Shown: one piece after another, positions 1 through 9,689 of the stretch
How positions within the stretch are numbered: the first letter of the stretch is position 1
Layout of the letters: each line of letters starts with the position of its first letter
Source: a bacterium
Lineage (GTDB): Bacteria; Zhuqueibacterota; Zhuqueibacteria; Oleimicrobiales; Geothermoviventaceae
Direction: 5' to 3'
DNA: 64,000 nt
Assembly (NCBI GenBank): GCA_028275345.1
Contig: JAPWUV010000002.1
Coordinates: 525,410 to 589,409, forward strand
The notes under the pieces: generated by a model
What the model saw: only the letters and a program-made list of their open reading frames with translations
Database searches by the model: none
What the model was told of the DNA's origin: nothing
Program-made: the position numbers and the translations under genes

Positions 1-481
1 GGAGAATCGGCATAGCCAATAGTGCCGGACCCACGTCATAGGCATGCAACAGGAAAAAGCTGGCCCCCAATGCCATGGTAGTTAGGGCTACAAAACCCAC
101 GAGGCGATCGAAGAAAACGGCCGATGCCGCTTCAGCCGTTCTTCCGGATGCGCGAGCGGCATCGTAGATGCGGAACACATCCCCGCCCACGTAGCCAATC
201 AGGAAATTGTTGAAGAAGAGCCCAACATGGTAGAAGGCGACGACGGTCGCGAACGGCAACTCCACGCCGCGTGACAAGAGGAACCATCGCCACTGAACTG
301 CACCCAGCAGGTTGCTGAGCGCGAACACCGCAAGCGCCAAGCCGACCCATCCCCCCTGTGTCTTGGCAAGCTCAGTGACGACGCTCTCCACGCCGATGCG
401 CCTCAAGAGTAGCAGGACGACTGTCCCGCTGACGACCAGCTTGGCCAGTGTGGAGAGCACACGCCGTCCAGAAAATCTCAA
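1..481 (-). CDS. Lysylphosphatidylglycerol synthase TM-domain / UPF0104 family integral membrane protein (partial, C-terminus off window)
   Basis: This gene is cut by the left edge; about 160 N-terminal residues are visible. The translation is very hydrophobic with several membrane segments (LAKLVVSGTVVLLLL, WVGLALAVFALSNLLGAV, then FYHVGLFFNNFLIGYVGGD). The FFNNFLIGYVGGDVFR stretch followed by an FFDRLVG element is characteristic of the UPF0104/AglD-like family (the flippase-like membrane domain of MprF). Family members act in the inner membrane in envelope lipid or glycan processes; the substrate here is unknown. I chose a TTG start at 481 because GGAGA lies 7 bases upstream and because it fits the 17-base gap to the preceding DUF2723 gene; GTG at 460 is the alternative. 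It is probably the last visible gene of a glycan/envelope operon running from about 5.9 kb. Confidence 0.75.
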   Translation of the reverse strand, partial: MRFSGRRVLSTLAKLVVSGTVVLLLLRRIGVESVVTELAKTQGGWVGLALAVFALSNLLGAVQWRWFLLSRGVELPFATVVAFYHVGLFFNNFLIGYVGGDVFRIYDAARASGRTAEAASAVFFDRLVGFVALTTMALGASFFLLHAYDVGPALLAMPIL

Positions 482-498
482 GCTCGATCTCCGGTCGA

Positions 499-3336
499 TC
501 AGTGCCGCGCCGTGTCCGGAAGAGCCCTGGCTGTATCTTCTTGCTCCGAGCCCCGCGAGACGGATTCCCGTAGTTCTTGCAGTAGGCGCTGCGCTTGAGC
601 ATCCGTCGGATAGCGCTTCAGCCACTGCTCCATCAGGGCGATGGCTTCGGGATAGCGCTGCTGCATCCGGTAGAGACCTACAAGCCAGCTGATGGCCGTC
701 GGATTGTCCGGATTGTTCCGCAGGATCCTCTTCAATCTCCGTTCGAACTCGTCGTACCGTTCAGCGCGGTAGTACCAATGAGCTATCTGAAGGCCGATCT
801 CGTCGCTCCGGAGCGGGATCACGTCTTCGGGCATGACCCTTTCCATCTTGTCCAGCACTTCCACCATTGGGTCCAGTTGGTTGCGCTGGGCGTAGTAGTA
901 GGCCAGCCTCAGGAAAGCTGCCCGGTAGTTCTGAAGCAGGCCAATCATGTTCTCGTCGTAGTAGACCTTCGGGTTATCCAGGTTCCGATACAAGAACTTG
1001 TCGAACAGATTCTCGCGCAGCTGCTGCACCGCAATGGAGTCCGCCGGATAGGAGACAAGCTTGAAATCCAACCCATCCATCCGCAGGTAGCGGTCTAGGC
1101 CGATTTTGTTCTCGGGCGAGACGGTCACAGCGAAATAGATCGGCTTCTTCCACTGATTGGCGTAGATGATGTTCAGCACCATGTAGTCTTGAACGCGAAT
1201 TCCCTCCACTCCTGCGTAGCTTAGGGTTGGACGAAAATCGAACTCGATGAATCGAGACTTCTCCAGCTCCTCGGGGGTGGGCGGGGATGTAACCCCTGCC
1301 TCCCGACGGTGTTGGAGATAGACATCCTCGGGCACCGGGATCCGGATTCTCTTCGTCTTCCAGGGCATCGCCCGCAGTTCCTCGATCTGCTCATCCGTCA
1401 GCGAAATGGGAACCTTGGGCTCCATGTACTTGAGCTGCTTGATATACCAGTCAGTGTTGAGCAAGCTCAGATTCACGATCCGGATGTCGGGTCGGATCTT
1501 ATACACGTACTGGAGGAACCACACAGGGAAGGTGTCATTGTCACCGTTCGTGAAGATGATGGCGTTCGGCTCGCAGCTCTGGAGGAGGTTGTACGAGTAG
1601 TCGTAGGGTACGTACTGCCCCGTCCTATCGTGGCTGTGAAAGTTGAAAGAAAGCAGCTTGGCCGGGGAAATCAGCAGGAAAGCCGTGGTCACGACTCCAA
1701 GCCATGCGAGGCGCTTGTTCCCCGAGGCCTTTTCGATTTGGGACTGGGCGGCGATCGTGGCTAGCATGATCAGCCCAAAGATGCCGCCGGCCAATCCCAA
1801 GCCGCGGAGGTAGGTTGAGGCAAGGCTTTCTCCCCCAAGGGCGTTTGGCAGGATCAGAGCGAGGGCCAGGCAGCCCACGGCCGGTCCGAGAATGTACAGG
1901 GGCCGCTGCAACGCTTTCCCAGAACGGAGCCACTCGCGCGCCGTCTCCATAAACCCAAGAAGTCCCATCCCGATCCAGAGCGCGAAGGCGTAGAAAGACC
2001 CCACGTACACGTAGTCCCGCTCACGCGGTTGCGGATCCTCCTGGTTCAAATACAGGACGATAGCTACGCCCATCATGATGAATAGCAAGCCCACTACAGC
2101 GGCGCCTTTCCAGTCGCGCCGGATGTGGTGTACCATGCCCATCACCCCGATGAGGAAGGGGATGGCCCAAAGTCCCTGCATCGTGAAGGTGGAGGCGCGA
2201 CAGGCGTCATTGGGCTCGGCCGGCGCGACGCTCGGTCCCTTGCCGATGTACTGCCAGCCAAAATACCGGATGTACATGGCCCGGATCTGATAGTCCCAAA
2301 GGAAATCCAGCGAGCCGGAGTATTCGTTTCGGCACGCGCTTTCCGGCTTCCAACGCCGCCGGTCCCAAATACTCCATGTCCCGTACTGCTCCCGATTGAG
2401 GTACTTAACCAGGTTCACAACGTTCTCGGGATCGTTCTCATCGATCGGGGGATCCAACTTGCTGCGAAGGTAAATGGCGCCGTAAGTGGAATAGCCGAGG
2501 AGCACCAGGAAGGCCGCCGTCAAGGCGGTGGCAGCCCATTGTTTTCCCCGCCGCCAGGCCTCATAGGCCCCGGCGACAATCGCGAACACAGCAAGGACCA
2601 GGACCCACGAGGAGAGCTTCTCCATCACGTAGGGAACGCCCTTCACAATCCCGGGGTAGATCGCCCAGAAAGCGAGAAGACCGACGATTCCGAACCGGAT
2701 GAGGGAGCTCCACGAAAGCTTCCCTTTCCGGAAATAGACCATGAGGAAGATGGCCGGAAAGGCAAGGATGTTCAAGAGATGAACGCCAATCGCCAGACCG
2801 AAGAGATAAGCGATGAGCAGAAGGTAGCGGTCCGCAATCGGCTGGTCGGCTTTCTCCCACCAGAGGAGCGCCAGGTAAACCACAGCCACGGTGAACAGCA
2901 TGCTGATGGCGTAGACCTCAGCCTCAACGGCGTTGAACCAAAAGGTGTCCGTGAAGGCGAAGCTGAGCGCCCCCACCACGGCGCTCCCGTATACGAGCCA
3001 GCGATCCTCTGCCGAAGTGGGCCTCCCTCGCCAGATCTGAATGAAGCGCACGATGGTGAGGAACGTCAGCGCGATCGTGAGCCCACTCGCCAGCGCGCTG
3101 AATAGGTTCACCCGGTAGCCGATGTCCGAAGCGAAAGGGATCATGGAGAACAGGCGCCCGATGAGCAGGTACAGCGGAGCGCCGGGCGGGTGCGGAACTC
3201 CCAACAAGTAGGAACACGTGATGAACTCACCGCAGTCCCAGAATGAGGTGGTCGGAGCCAAGGTTCGGAGATAAACCAGAAAGGACACCAAGAAGACGCC
3301 GAAAGCCAGGGAATGCCGAATCCGTTTGTCGCCCAT
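499..3336 (-). CDS. DUF2723 (GT117-type) multi-pass membrane protein
   Basis: The 945-residue protein starts with a membrane segment and the DUF2723 signature region (YLRTLAPTTSFWDCGEF, then GVPHPPGAPLYLLIGRLF). About a dozen hydrophobic segments follow in the first 580 residues. A soluble C-terminal part of about 350 residues includes TPR-like helices near the end (IAHWYYRAERYDEFERRLKR). DUF2723 proteins are common in the FCB group and are assigned to glycosyltransferase family 117, resembling O-mannosyltransferases; they are thought to transfer sugars at the periplasmic face using lipid-linked donors. The neighbours support an envelope glycan role: a GT4 glycosyltransferase lies 11 bases upstream and a flippase-like membrane protein follows. 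Length and domain order are typical. Specific substrate unknown. Confidence 0.88.
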   Translation of the reverse strand: MGDKRIRHSLAFGVFLVSFLVYLRTLAPTTSFWDCGEFITCSYLLGVPHPPGAPLYLLIGRLFSMIPFASDIGYRVNLFSALASGLTIALTFLTIVRFIQIWRGRPTSAEDRWLVYGSAVVGALSFAFTDTFWFNAVEAEVYAISMLFTVAVVYLALLWWEKADQPIADRYLLLIAYLFGLAIGVHLLNILAFPAIFLMVYFRKGKLSWSSLIRFGIVGLLAFWAIYPGIVKGVPYVMEKLSSWVLVLAVFAIVAGAYEAWRRGKQWAATALTAAFLVLLGYSTYGAIYLRSKLDPPIDENDPENVVNLVKYLNREQYGTWSIWDRRRWKPESACRNEYSGSLDFLWDYQIRAMYIRYFGWQYIGKGPSVAPAEPNDACRASTFTMQGLWAIPFLIGVMGMVHHIRRDWKGAAVVGLLFIMMGVAIVLYLNQEDPQPRERDYVYVGSFYAFALWIGMGLLGFMETAREWLRSGKALQRPLYILGPAVGCLALALILPNALGGESLASTYLRGLGLAGGIFGLIMLATIAAQSQIEKASGNKRLAWLGVVTTAFLLISPAKLLSFNFHSHDRTGQYVPYDYSYNLLQSCEPNAIIFTNGDNDTFPVWFLQYVYKIRPDIRIVNLSLLNTDWYIKQLKYMEPKVPISLTDEQIEELRAMPWKTKRIRIPVPEDVYLQHRREAGVTSPPTPEELEKSRFIEFDFRPTLSYAGVEGIRVQDYMVLNIIYANQWKKPIYFAVTVSPENKIGLDRYLRMDGLDFKLVSYPADSIAVQQLRENLFDKFLYRNLDNPKVYYDENMIGLLQNYRAAFLRLAYYYAQRNQLDPMVEVLDKMERVMPEDVIPLRSDEIGLQIAHWYYRAERYDEFERRLKRILRNNPDNPTAISWLVGLYRMQQRYPEAIALMEQWLKRYPTDAQAQRLLQELRESVSRGSEQEDTARALPDTARH

Positions 3337-3347
3337 CGATCCCTCCG

Positions 3348-4463
3348 CTATTCCCTCTCCTGAAGTGCAGATAAGAGAAGCTCCTCAGCGCAATCGGCTG
3401 CCCGTTCCCAACTGTGCTGCCTTGCCCATTCCACCGCTGCCTGACCCATGGCCCGCCGCAGATCCCCGTCCCGCAGGATCCGGACCACATTTCGTGCCAA
3501 CGCTTCCAGATCACCATAGGGGTAAAGCAGCCCGGTAACCCCCGCAACGACCGAGTCGCGAAGGCCTGGCGAGTCGGCCGCAACGACAGGCGTCCCGCAT
3601 GCGTTCGCCTCCGTCACGGTCAGCCCCCACCCTTCCTTCGGCGACGGATTCACGCACACCCACATTCGCCGAAGAAGACGGATTTTTCCCTCTTCGGTCA
3701 CCTTCCCAGTGAAGGCCACATGTTGTCTTACGCCAGTCTGCGCAGACAGCCGTTCCAGGCGAGACCGGTCATCCCCCTCCCCGACGATCAGCAGCTCCGC
3801 GTCCGGCACCTCCTGCAGGATCAACCGGAAAGCGCGGATCAAATGATCGACGCTCTTATAACGCTTCAACCGTCCGAAGTATCCAACGGTCGGACGCTCC
3901 GCCCGTCCTGCCTCATCCGGAGTGTAGCGCTCGCAGTCGACACCATTTGGCACGAGCCGAATCCGAGCTTCCGGAATACCCCGCCTGACCAGGTCTTGTT
4001 TCGTACTGGCCGAGACAGCCCCAAACCAGCTCCTCCGGTAGACTGGCGCCACAAAGCGCTCCGCCAGATATACGTACAGAGCCGGCAACAACCAGGTCTC
4101 CCGAAAGATGGAGCGCTCGAAGAAGTGATGCACAAGGGCCGCGACCGGCTTCCCAGCGAAAACAGGGGTGTAGAACGGAATCTTGTTCAGGTCGTCCACC
4201 ACAATGTCAAAATGGCACTCGGCGGACAATCGTCGGTACGCCAGGGGTACAGCGAAATTGAACCAGTCTCTGGAACCCACCCGGACGACCCGCATTCCCT
4301 CCATCGTCTCTCGCTTGGCAGCCCCGCCGAACGCCGACACGAGCAAGGTCACTTCCCACCCTCGACGCGCCAACCGGGAGAACACCTCCCTGAGATGCAC
4401 CTCCGCTCCCCCCGCCAGCGGGTGCGTCCAGTCCTGCCAGTTGATCACAAGCACTCTTGGCAC
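3348..4463 (-). CDS. GT4-family glycosyltransferase
   Basis: A GT-B fold glycosyltransferase of about 371 residues. The N-terminal half has the acceptor-side motif LAGGAEVHLREVFSRLARRG. The C-terminal half has the nucleotide-sugar half with GYFGRLKRYKSVDHLI, LLIVGEGDD and the family-4 EX7E-like region SPKEGWGLTVTEANACGTPVV. It is cytoplasmic and probably adds a hexose to a lipid-linked or cell-surface glycan; donor and acceptor cannot be told from the sequence. I place the start at GTG 4463, which directly precedes PRVLVINWQDW, the usual family start. The purine-rich AAGGAG is only 3 bases away, so TTG at 4511 with AAAGGG upstream is a real alternative. It lies between a methyltransferase and the DUF2723 gene in one transcription unit. 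Confidence 0.87.
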   Translation of the reverse strand: MPRVLVINWQDWTHPLAGGAEVHLREVFSRLARRGWEVTLLVSAFGGAAKRETMEGMRVVRVGSRDWFNFAVPLAYRRLSAECHFDIVVDDLNKIPFYTPVFAGKPVAALVHHFFERSIFRETWLLPALYVYLAERFVAPVYRRSWFGAVSASTKQDLVRRGIPEARIRLVPNGVDCERYTPDEAGRAERPTVGYFGRLKRYKSVDHLIRAFRLILQEVPDAELLIVGEGDDRSRLERLSAQTGVRQHVAFTGKVTEEGKIRLLRRMWVCVNPSPKEGWGLTVTEANACGTPVVAADSPGLRDSVVAGVTGLLYPYGDLEALARNVVRILRDGDLRRAMGQAAVEWARQHSWERAADCAEELLLSALQERE

Positions 4464-4512
4464 TGACTCCTTCGTCCTCCGCGCCCGACGTTGGCCCGTT
4501 CGAGGGAGCAAC

Positions 4513-5403
4513 TCATGCCCTTTCGAGATCTGCAGCAGCCGGAAGGCAAGCTACCACCCCGACGTCGAGAAACGTGTAGTAGGCCCACCGTTTCCGTCTG
4601 AGTCGCCTTCGCACGGCAGCCCGAATGTCCCGAAGGATCGGAATCCCTTTCGGATGCATCGGCAGACGAACGCCCACACGAAGCAATGCGAGACGAAGCG
4701 ATCGATAGAATAGGCTCGGGCGCATCCAATCGCCGTAGCATTTCACGGGCGTCAGCCCGACACTTCGTACCAACGATTCCAGCCCGCCGATTGTGTACTC
4801 GGTCTCCCAGCCCGCGAACCACCGCCCGATCCACATGAGAAGATGCTTGATGGCCGTGTAGGGGTGGTATTTCTGCGGTACATCCACGAGGACGTACCCA
4901 CCCGGTCTGAGCACAGCCATATTCGCCCTGAGCAAGGGTAGCGGATCCCGGAAGTGCTCGAGCAAACCTTGATGGAACACGAGGTCAAAGGCTCCGGGTC
5001 GGAAGGGCATCTGCAGCGCATCCCCAAGCACTACAAACACGGCCACGCCTTGCTGTTTGGCCAGTTCACGCACGGTTCGAACGGCCGCCGGCGAGTAATC
5101 CAACGCCACCACACGCGCGCCCATCTCGGCGAGGCGAAGGCTGTCTCGACCGCTCCCTGCTCCTACCTCCAGCACCCATTTGCCCTGCGGGTCCAAGACG
5201 CCGGCCAATGCCTCCACGATTCGGTCCCCCGTCGAATAGATCTCTCCGATCGGCCTCTGGCCCGACCAAAACCTGTCCCACACCTCTCGGGAGCCCGATG
5301 GCCTATCCGTTGCGATCAACATGCACGTCCCTTCTGAACCGCCGGCCATCCACCCCGCTCGCACATGGGCTGTCGCCGTTCCCCTTGGCTGGCCGGGATT
5401 CAT
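4513..5403 (-). CDS. Class I SAM-dependent methyltransferase
   Basis: The SAM-binding motif I is clear (VLEVGAGSGRDSLRLAEMG), followed by the acidic motif II end VVALDYS, motif GDALQMPFRPGAFDLVF and LEHFRDPLPLLRANMAVLRPGGYVL. This is the methyltransf_11/25 group; the methyl acceptor is unknown. The frame is open much further upstream, into the DUF1844 gene, but that part is not convincing coding sequence. I chose ATG 5403, which has AAGGAG eight bases upstream; ATG 5322, preceded by AAGGGA, is an alternative that starts nearer the conserved domain. The position in front of two glycosyltransferase-type genes suggests methylation of a glycan or a lipid-linked intermediate, which is inference. 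Confidence 0.85.
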   Translation of the reverse strand: MNPGQPRGTATAHVRAGWMAGGSEGTCMLIATDRPSGSREVWDRFWSGQRPIGEIYSTGDRIVEALAGVLDPQGKWVLEVGAGSGRDSLRLAEMGARVVALDYSPAAVRTVRELAKQQGVAVFVVLGDALQMPFRPGAFDLVFHQGLLEHFRDPLPLLRANMAVLRPGGYVLVDVPQKYHPYTAIKHLLMWIGRWFAGWETEYTIGGLESLVRSVGLTPVKCYGDWMRPSLFYRSLRLALLRVGVRLPMHPKGIPILRDIRAAVRRRLRRKRWAYYTFLDVGVVACLPAAADLERA

Positions 5404-5476
5404 CGCTGCGACTCCTTCGCCCTCTTCGCTGCGCCCCAAACGTGCTTTCCTGCCCACCGTGTCACACCCAAGGGCC

Positions 5477-5881
5477 TCAAGTGGCCGATGCGCCGGATTG
5501 CGAAGCCCCGGAAGCGCTCTCTCCACTGGTCGCACCTTGCGCGTCGGGCGGTTGTGCCTGGGAAGATCCGGCCTGTGACTTCTGCTCGGCTTCTTTGGCC
5601 TTTCGATCCTTTTCCACTTCATCCACATAATTCAGCTTCAGTTCCCGGATGACCCGCTCGAGGTGCCTTTGCTCTTCGTCATCGAGGTTGCCGCGGGTCT
5701 TGGCCAGAAGCATGTCGAGCATGTCGATCGAGAATCTTGCCTGGTCCAGGTCCCGTTCGATCTTGTCGGTGATGGGGTTTTTCAACTTCCCCATCTGCTG
5801 GTACGCTGCGGTCTGGAACATGGTGACAAGGTAGAAGAAGAGCGCTTTGTTCTTGTCCTCCGGAGAAAACGAGGATTCCAT
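5477..5881 (-). CDS. DUF1844 domain protein
   Basis: A 134-residue soluble protein. The conserved DUF1844 core occupies residues 10-85 (FFYLVTMFQTAAYQQMGKL, then ARFSIDMLDMLLAKTRGNL and an EEQRHLERVIRELKLNYV helix). The last 40 residues are a low-complexity tail rich in Ala, Ser, Gln and Gly. DUF1844 proteins are small helical proteins found widely in Acidobacteria, FCB bacteria and Planctomycetes; no function is established. It starts at ATG 5881 after a GAGAGGGAAGG purine tract. It sits between recG and the glycosyltransferase block and is probably co-transcribed with recG. Confidence 0.85.
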   Translation of the reverse strand: MESSFSPEDKNKALFFYLVTMFQTAAYQQMGKLKNPITDKIERDLDQARFSIDMLDMLLAKTRGNLDDEEQRHLERVIRELKLNYVDEVEKDRKAKEAEQKSQAGSSQAQPPDAQGATSGESASGASQSGASAT

Positions 5882-5966
5882 CGCCTTCCCTCTCCTCGCG
5901 ACCTCAGTGCCTCACAAGCCTGATCTGCTCTTCGGGCAATCCTGCATCCATAGCCTAGGCTGCCAC

Positions 5967-8117
5967 TCATCCAACCTTAACGAAGTCGAGCGCCTCTCGA
6001 TAATGCCGGATGAAGTAATCGCGCAGGGCTTCGTGAGCCGGATCGGTGAGGTGAGGATCCTTTTCCGCCAGCCGGAATGCCTCCTCCCGTGCCGCAGCCA
6101 ATAGGGCGGCGTCTTTGATCAGATCCGCAATGCGGAGTTCTGGAAATCCATGCTGTCTCGTCCCGAAGAACTCGCCCGGACCTCGCATCTGGAGGTCGAT
6201 TTCAGCGATTTCAAAGCCGTTGTCCGTGTTCACCATGGTCTGGAGGCGTCGCTCGGCCTCCGGAGTTAACTGGCCATAGGAGATCAGGATGCAATAGGAT
6301 TGTTCCGCTCCTCGCCCAACCCGACCCCGCAACTGATGGAGCTGCGTCAGTCCGAACCGCTCCGCATGCTCGATGATCATGATCGTGGCGTTGGGAACGT
6401 CGACTCCCACCTCCACCACGGTGGTGGAGACGAGAAGCCGGAGCCGGCCGTCTTTGAATTCCCGCATCACGCGTTCCTTCTCCTCTTTGGGAAGACGGCC
6501 GTGAAGCAAGCCGGTCGGGATATGGCGGAACATCGTCGCCCGCATCTTTTCGTAGCAGTCCGTGGCGGCCTTCAGGTCCGATTTCTCCGACTCCTCAACC
6601 AATGGGAACACCACGTAGGCCTGACGCCCCTTTTCGAGCTCCGACTTCAGGAAGTGGTAGATGCGGGGACGATAGGACGAGTCCCGCCACACAGTCTTCA
6701 CCCGCTTTCGACCAGCCGGAGGCTCATCGATGACGGAGACGTCGAGGTCCCCGTACACCGTCATCGAAAGGGTCCGCGGGATGGGCGTAGCCGTCATCAT
6801 GAGGACATCGGGATTGGGACTCTTTTCCTGCAGCAGACGCCGCTGCATGACACCGAAACGGTGCTGTTCATCGATCACCACAAGACCAAGCGCCGGGAAG
6901 GTGACCTCTTCTTGGATCAGGGCGTGGGTCCCAACGATGATTTCGGCTTTCCCGGAGGCGATCTCCTGCCGTGCCGCTTCCTTTTCCGCCTGGCTCATCC
7001 CTCCGATCAGCAGGCATACCGTGATCCCGAGGTCCGACAACAGAGACCGCAACGTCAGGTAATGCTGCTCTGCGAGGATCTCCGTGGGGGCCATCAAAGC
7101 CGCCTGGTAGCCGTTTTCCACAGCCATGACCATGGCAATTGCAGCCACGATGGTCTTGCCCGAGCCGACGTCCCCCTGGAGGAGCCGGTGCATCGGTTTC
7201 TCGCTCCGCATGTCGGCGTAAATCTCACGCAGCACGCGCCTCTGGGCTGCAGTGAGCTGAAACGGCAGAGCCTGGATCAGTTTGCGCGTGGCTTCGCCGA
7301 TCCGCCTTACTCGGGACCGCTTCTCCTGCCTTTCCAATACCTTGTGGCGCAACGCAAGCAGAAGCTCGAGATAGAAAAGCTCGTCGAACTTGAGACGACG
7401 CCGCGCCTGATGCAACGCCTCCAAAGACGCCGGGAAATGGACATTTTCCAGTGCGAAGCGAAGGGTGACCAGACGCCGCCTCTCGCGGATGTCCTCCGGA
7501 AGGGTCTCCCGAATGGCACTGCGGTAGGAAGCCAAACATGCCGCGATGATTCGGCGGAAGCCCCGGCTATCCAGCTGAACCGCCTCCAGTTCCTGCGATG
7601 AAGGATAGAGGGGGATGATCTTGCCCGTGTGGATCCCGGAGCTCTCGCCCGTCATCCCCAGACGGTCGAATTCCGGATGAGCTATCTCCCAAACGGAGCC
7701 GAAACGGGCCACCCGACCGCTGACCGCCAGCTGTTCGCCCTTCCGAAAAGCGTTCTGCAGATAACGATAGCCCTGGAACCAGACGCATTGGACAAAGCCA
7801 GTGCCATCCGTCAGGATAACCACGAATCTGGGCCGTTTGCCACGGACGATCCCTGCCGAATGGACCGTCCCGACGATCGTGACGTCCGTTCCATCCATCA
7901 GATCGCAAATGCGCCGGACGTCGCTTCGATCTACGTGACGCCGGGGAAAGTAGTAGAGCAGATCTTCCGCTGTGTGAATCCCAGCCTTTCTCAACGCGCG
8001 CGCCCGCTGGTCCCCTACCGACCGAATCTCGGTGATCGGTATCCCGTGGAGGGGCCTGAGCGGGGCGGCTTGTCCACCTGCAGATCGCAGTTTCAACACA
8101 CCGGGCACGATCCCCAA
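5967..8117 (-). CDS. recG: ATP-dependent DNA helicase RecG
   Basis: RecG reverses stalled replication forks and processes branched DNA. The 716-residue protein has the N-terminal helix-hairpin-like and OB wedge region (SVGDQRARALRKAGIHTAEDLLYYFPRR and the GTDVTIVGTV strand). Helicase motif I follows as LLQGDVGSGKTIVAA, then motif Ia LMAPTEILAEQH, the DEQH box in VVIDEQHRFGVMQR, motif III MMTATPIPRTL, and the C-terminal GRVGRGAEQSYCIL with the following RecG wedge-contact region. Length is near the family norm. The start at 8117 is TTG; GTG codons a few residues downstream are alternatives. The upstream DUF4139 gene ends 3 bases before, so the two are probably translated from one message. Confidence 0.95.
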   Translation of the reverse strand: MGIVPGVLKLRSAGGQAAPLRPLHGIPITEIRSVGDQRARALRKAGIHTAEDLLYYFPRRHVDRSDVRRICDLMDGTDVTIVGTVHSAGIVRGKRPRFVVILTDGTGFVQCVWFQGYRYLQNAFRKGEQLAVSGRVARFGSVWEIAHPEFDRLGMTGESSGIHTGKIIPLYPSSQELEAVQLDSRGFRRIIAACLASYRSAIRETLPEDIRERRRLVTLRFALENVHFPASLEALHQARRRLKFDELFYLELLLALRHKVLERQEKRSRVRRIGEATRKLIQALPFQLTAAQRRVLREIYADMRSEKPMHRLLQGDVGSGKTIVAAIAMVMAVENGYQAALMAPTEILAEQHYLTLRSLLSDLGITVCLLIGGMSQAEKEAARQEIASGKAEIIVGTHALIQEEVTFPALGLVVIDEQHRFGVMQRRLLQEKSPNPDVLMMTATPIPRTLSMTVYGDLDVSVIDEPPAGRKRVKTVWRDSSYRPRIYHFLKSELEKGRQAYVVFPLVEESEKSDLKAATDCYEKMRATMFRHIPTGLLHGRLPKEEKERVMREFKDGRLRLLVSTTVVEVGVDVPNATIMIIEHAERFGLTQLHQLRGRVGRGAEQSYCILISYGQLTPEAERRLQTMVNTDNGFEIAEIDLQMRGPGEFFGTRQHGFPELRIADLIKDAALLAAAREEAFRLAEKDPHLTDPAHEALRDYFIRHYREALDFVKVG

Positions 8118-8120
8118 TCT

Positions 8121-9482
8121 CTACTGACGGATCAACGCCCTGTACTCGACGCTCTTGCTGCTCCGGGGAGCAACGTCCACCACAAACTGGATCTCCGTGG
8201 CCGACTTCTTGACAAATGGCTCTGTGGAGTGGCGAATCTCCCAGTCTCCCCACAGATGCTCATGGATTTCCACCTGCACTGCCTGATCTTTTCGGTTGGA
8301 CAGTTCGATCCGGTAGCTCTCCTCCCGTGCACCGGGAGCCATCTGTCGGCTCTCGACGAGCGTCCGCTTCCCCTCGATATCGAAGGCATAGCCCGCGGTC
8401 AGCTGGACGTCGGCCCCGACGGGCGTATGCCCGAGGCGATCCTCGCCCACAAGCCGAAGCCGGTCCCGGTCCTGCTTGTAAATGCGCACGGTTCCCGCGG
8501 GTAACGGCTGGCCAGGACCTGACGGCTTGTCGTTGCGGAAGCGGATCTGCACCCGCACTTGCGAACCGTCACGCTGTCCGTCGTACACGTAATGCTTCTT
8601 GCACCCAGCACGCGAAGCGGATACGAGAGGGACGTCCTTGATTTGCCCGTCTTCCAACGTCACCGGTCGGGAGAACTCGTAGACATGATACTCGAAAACA
8701 GAGCGCTCTTCCGGCGCTTCCGGCGCTGCAGCCATGGCCGTTTCCGCCACGCGGAAAAGTGGACGGGGGGTCTCCTTCCCCGCAACGTGGATCTGGCCAG
8801 CCACAAGGGAGAGGCACGCATTCTCGTACTTGCGCCCGGAATGATTCTCCAGCTTCGCACACCCCTCCAAGTCCAGTTGAGTTTCGGCTTCGTTGAGCAC
8901 GAGGGTGTAGTAGGCCTCCCAGGAGAGGCCAGACGTCAGGTATTGGAGCTCGCAAGCCTGTCTCCCCTGGGATTCGCTTTCGATTTCCAGCACAAGCCCG
9001 GGTTCGGAAACCAGCTCCACGTCAGACGGCAAAATCACGCGGCGAATCGTCGACGCGGAGACGATCGTGATCCCTTGATCCTGGTTTAGGATGACCGGTT
9101 CCGCCCCAAGCATCGCGCGCAGCGTACCGGAAATCACCCCCTCTTCCGTCACAATCTGCACGGGCCTACCCACAAGCTGGGCCAGGAGCTCTTCCCTCCC
9201 GCCGATTGGCGGCCGATATGCGTACTCCAGAACCTTCACTGGCGCGGCCTCCGAAAGAAATCGGACGCGAAACGAACTGGGGTCAACCCGCACCGGGAGC
9301 TGACCGAAAACCACGCGACTGATCCCGCGCGCCAGCAGGACTTCCCTTCGTTCGCGCACAACGGCGAGATCATTGCCGTAGACGGTCAGGTACAGGGAGC
9401 CTTCTCTTCCCAATGACGTTCTCGCCAGGCATCCCAGCGCAAACACGCCGAGGAGCCGCAGAATCCATGCTCGTGAGCTCAT
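8121..9482 (-). CDS. Secreted DUF4139 domain protein
   Basis: A 453-residue protein with an N-terminal signal peptide (ILRLLGVFALGCLARTSLG). The N-terminal third is beta-rich. The DUF4139 core follows from about residue 185, with the hallmark YLTSGLSWEAYYTLVL. The C-terminal part contains the typical LPAGTVRIYKQDRDRLRLVG, LGHTPVGADV and LSNRKDQAVQVEIHEHLWGDW stretches. DUF4139 proteins are periplasmic or surface beta-sandwich proteins with no known enzymatic activity. The start ATG at 9482 has GAGGTGA four bases upstream. It lies 3 bases from recG; I see no functional reason for the pairing. A perfect hairpin separates it from valS upstream. Confidence 0.87.
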   Translation of the reverse strand: MSSRAWILRLLGVFALGCLARTSLGREGSLYLTVYGNDLAVVRERREVLLARGISRVVFGQLPVRVDPSSFRVRFLSEAAPVKVLEYAYRPPIGGREELLAQLVGRPVQIVTEEGVISGTLRAMLGAEPVILNQDQGITIVSASTIRRVILPSDVELVSEPGLVLEIESESQGRQACELQYLTSGLSWEAYYTLVLNEAETQLDLEGCAKLENHSGRKYENACLSLVAGQIHVAGKETPRPLFRVAETAMAAAPEAPEERSVFEYHVYEFSRPVTLEDGQIKDVPLVSASRAGCKKHYVYDGQRDGSQVRVQIRFRNDKPSGPGQPLPAGTVRIYKQDRDRLRLVGEDRLGHTPVGADVQLTAGYAFDIEGKRTLVESRQMAPGAREESYRIELSNRKDQAVQVEIHEHLWGDWEIRHSTEPFVKKSATEIQFVVDVAPRSSKSVEYRALIRQ

Positions 9483-9612
9483 TGGCTCACCTCATCTTGG
9501 CTGGCATCGTATGATGCATTTCCTCCCCCGTCATCCAGATCCCAGCCTCGGGACTTGCATCCGTCTTGCTTCGATCCCTGCATCCAGCCCGGATACACCC
9601 TGCAATGCAGAA

Positions 9613-9638
9613 CGCGGGATCAACCTCTTGATCCCGCG
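9613..9638 (-). terminator. Perfect 11-bp stem-loop downstream of valS
   Basis: The bases 9613-9623 and 9628-9638 form a perfect 11-bp inverted repeat with a CCTC/GAGG tetraloop. It lies 52 bases past the valS stop and 131 bases before the start of the DUF4139 gene, where a terminator would be expected. The tract that follows on the minus strand (TTCTGCATT) is only mildly U-rich, so termination efficiency is uncertain. Confidence 0.5.
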
Positions 9639-9689
9639 ATTCTTGGCCGCATGAATCCTGAGCCCCCGTCCCGCTCGGGATTGTGCCGC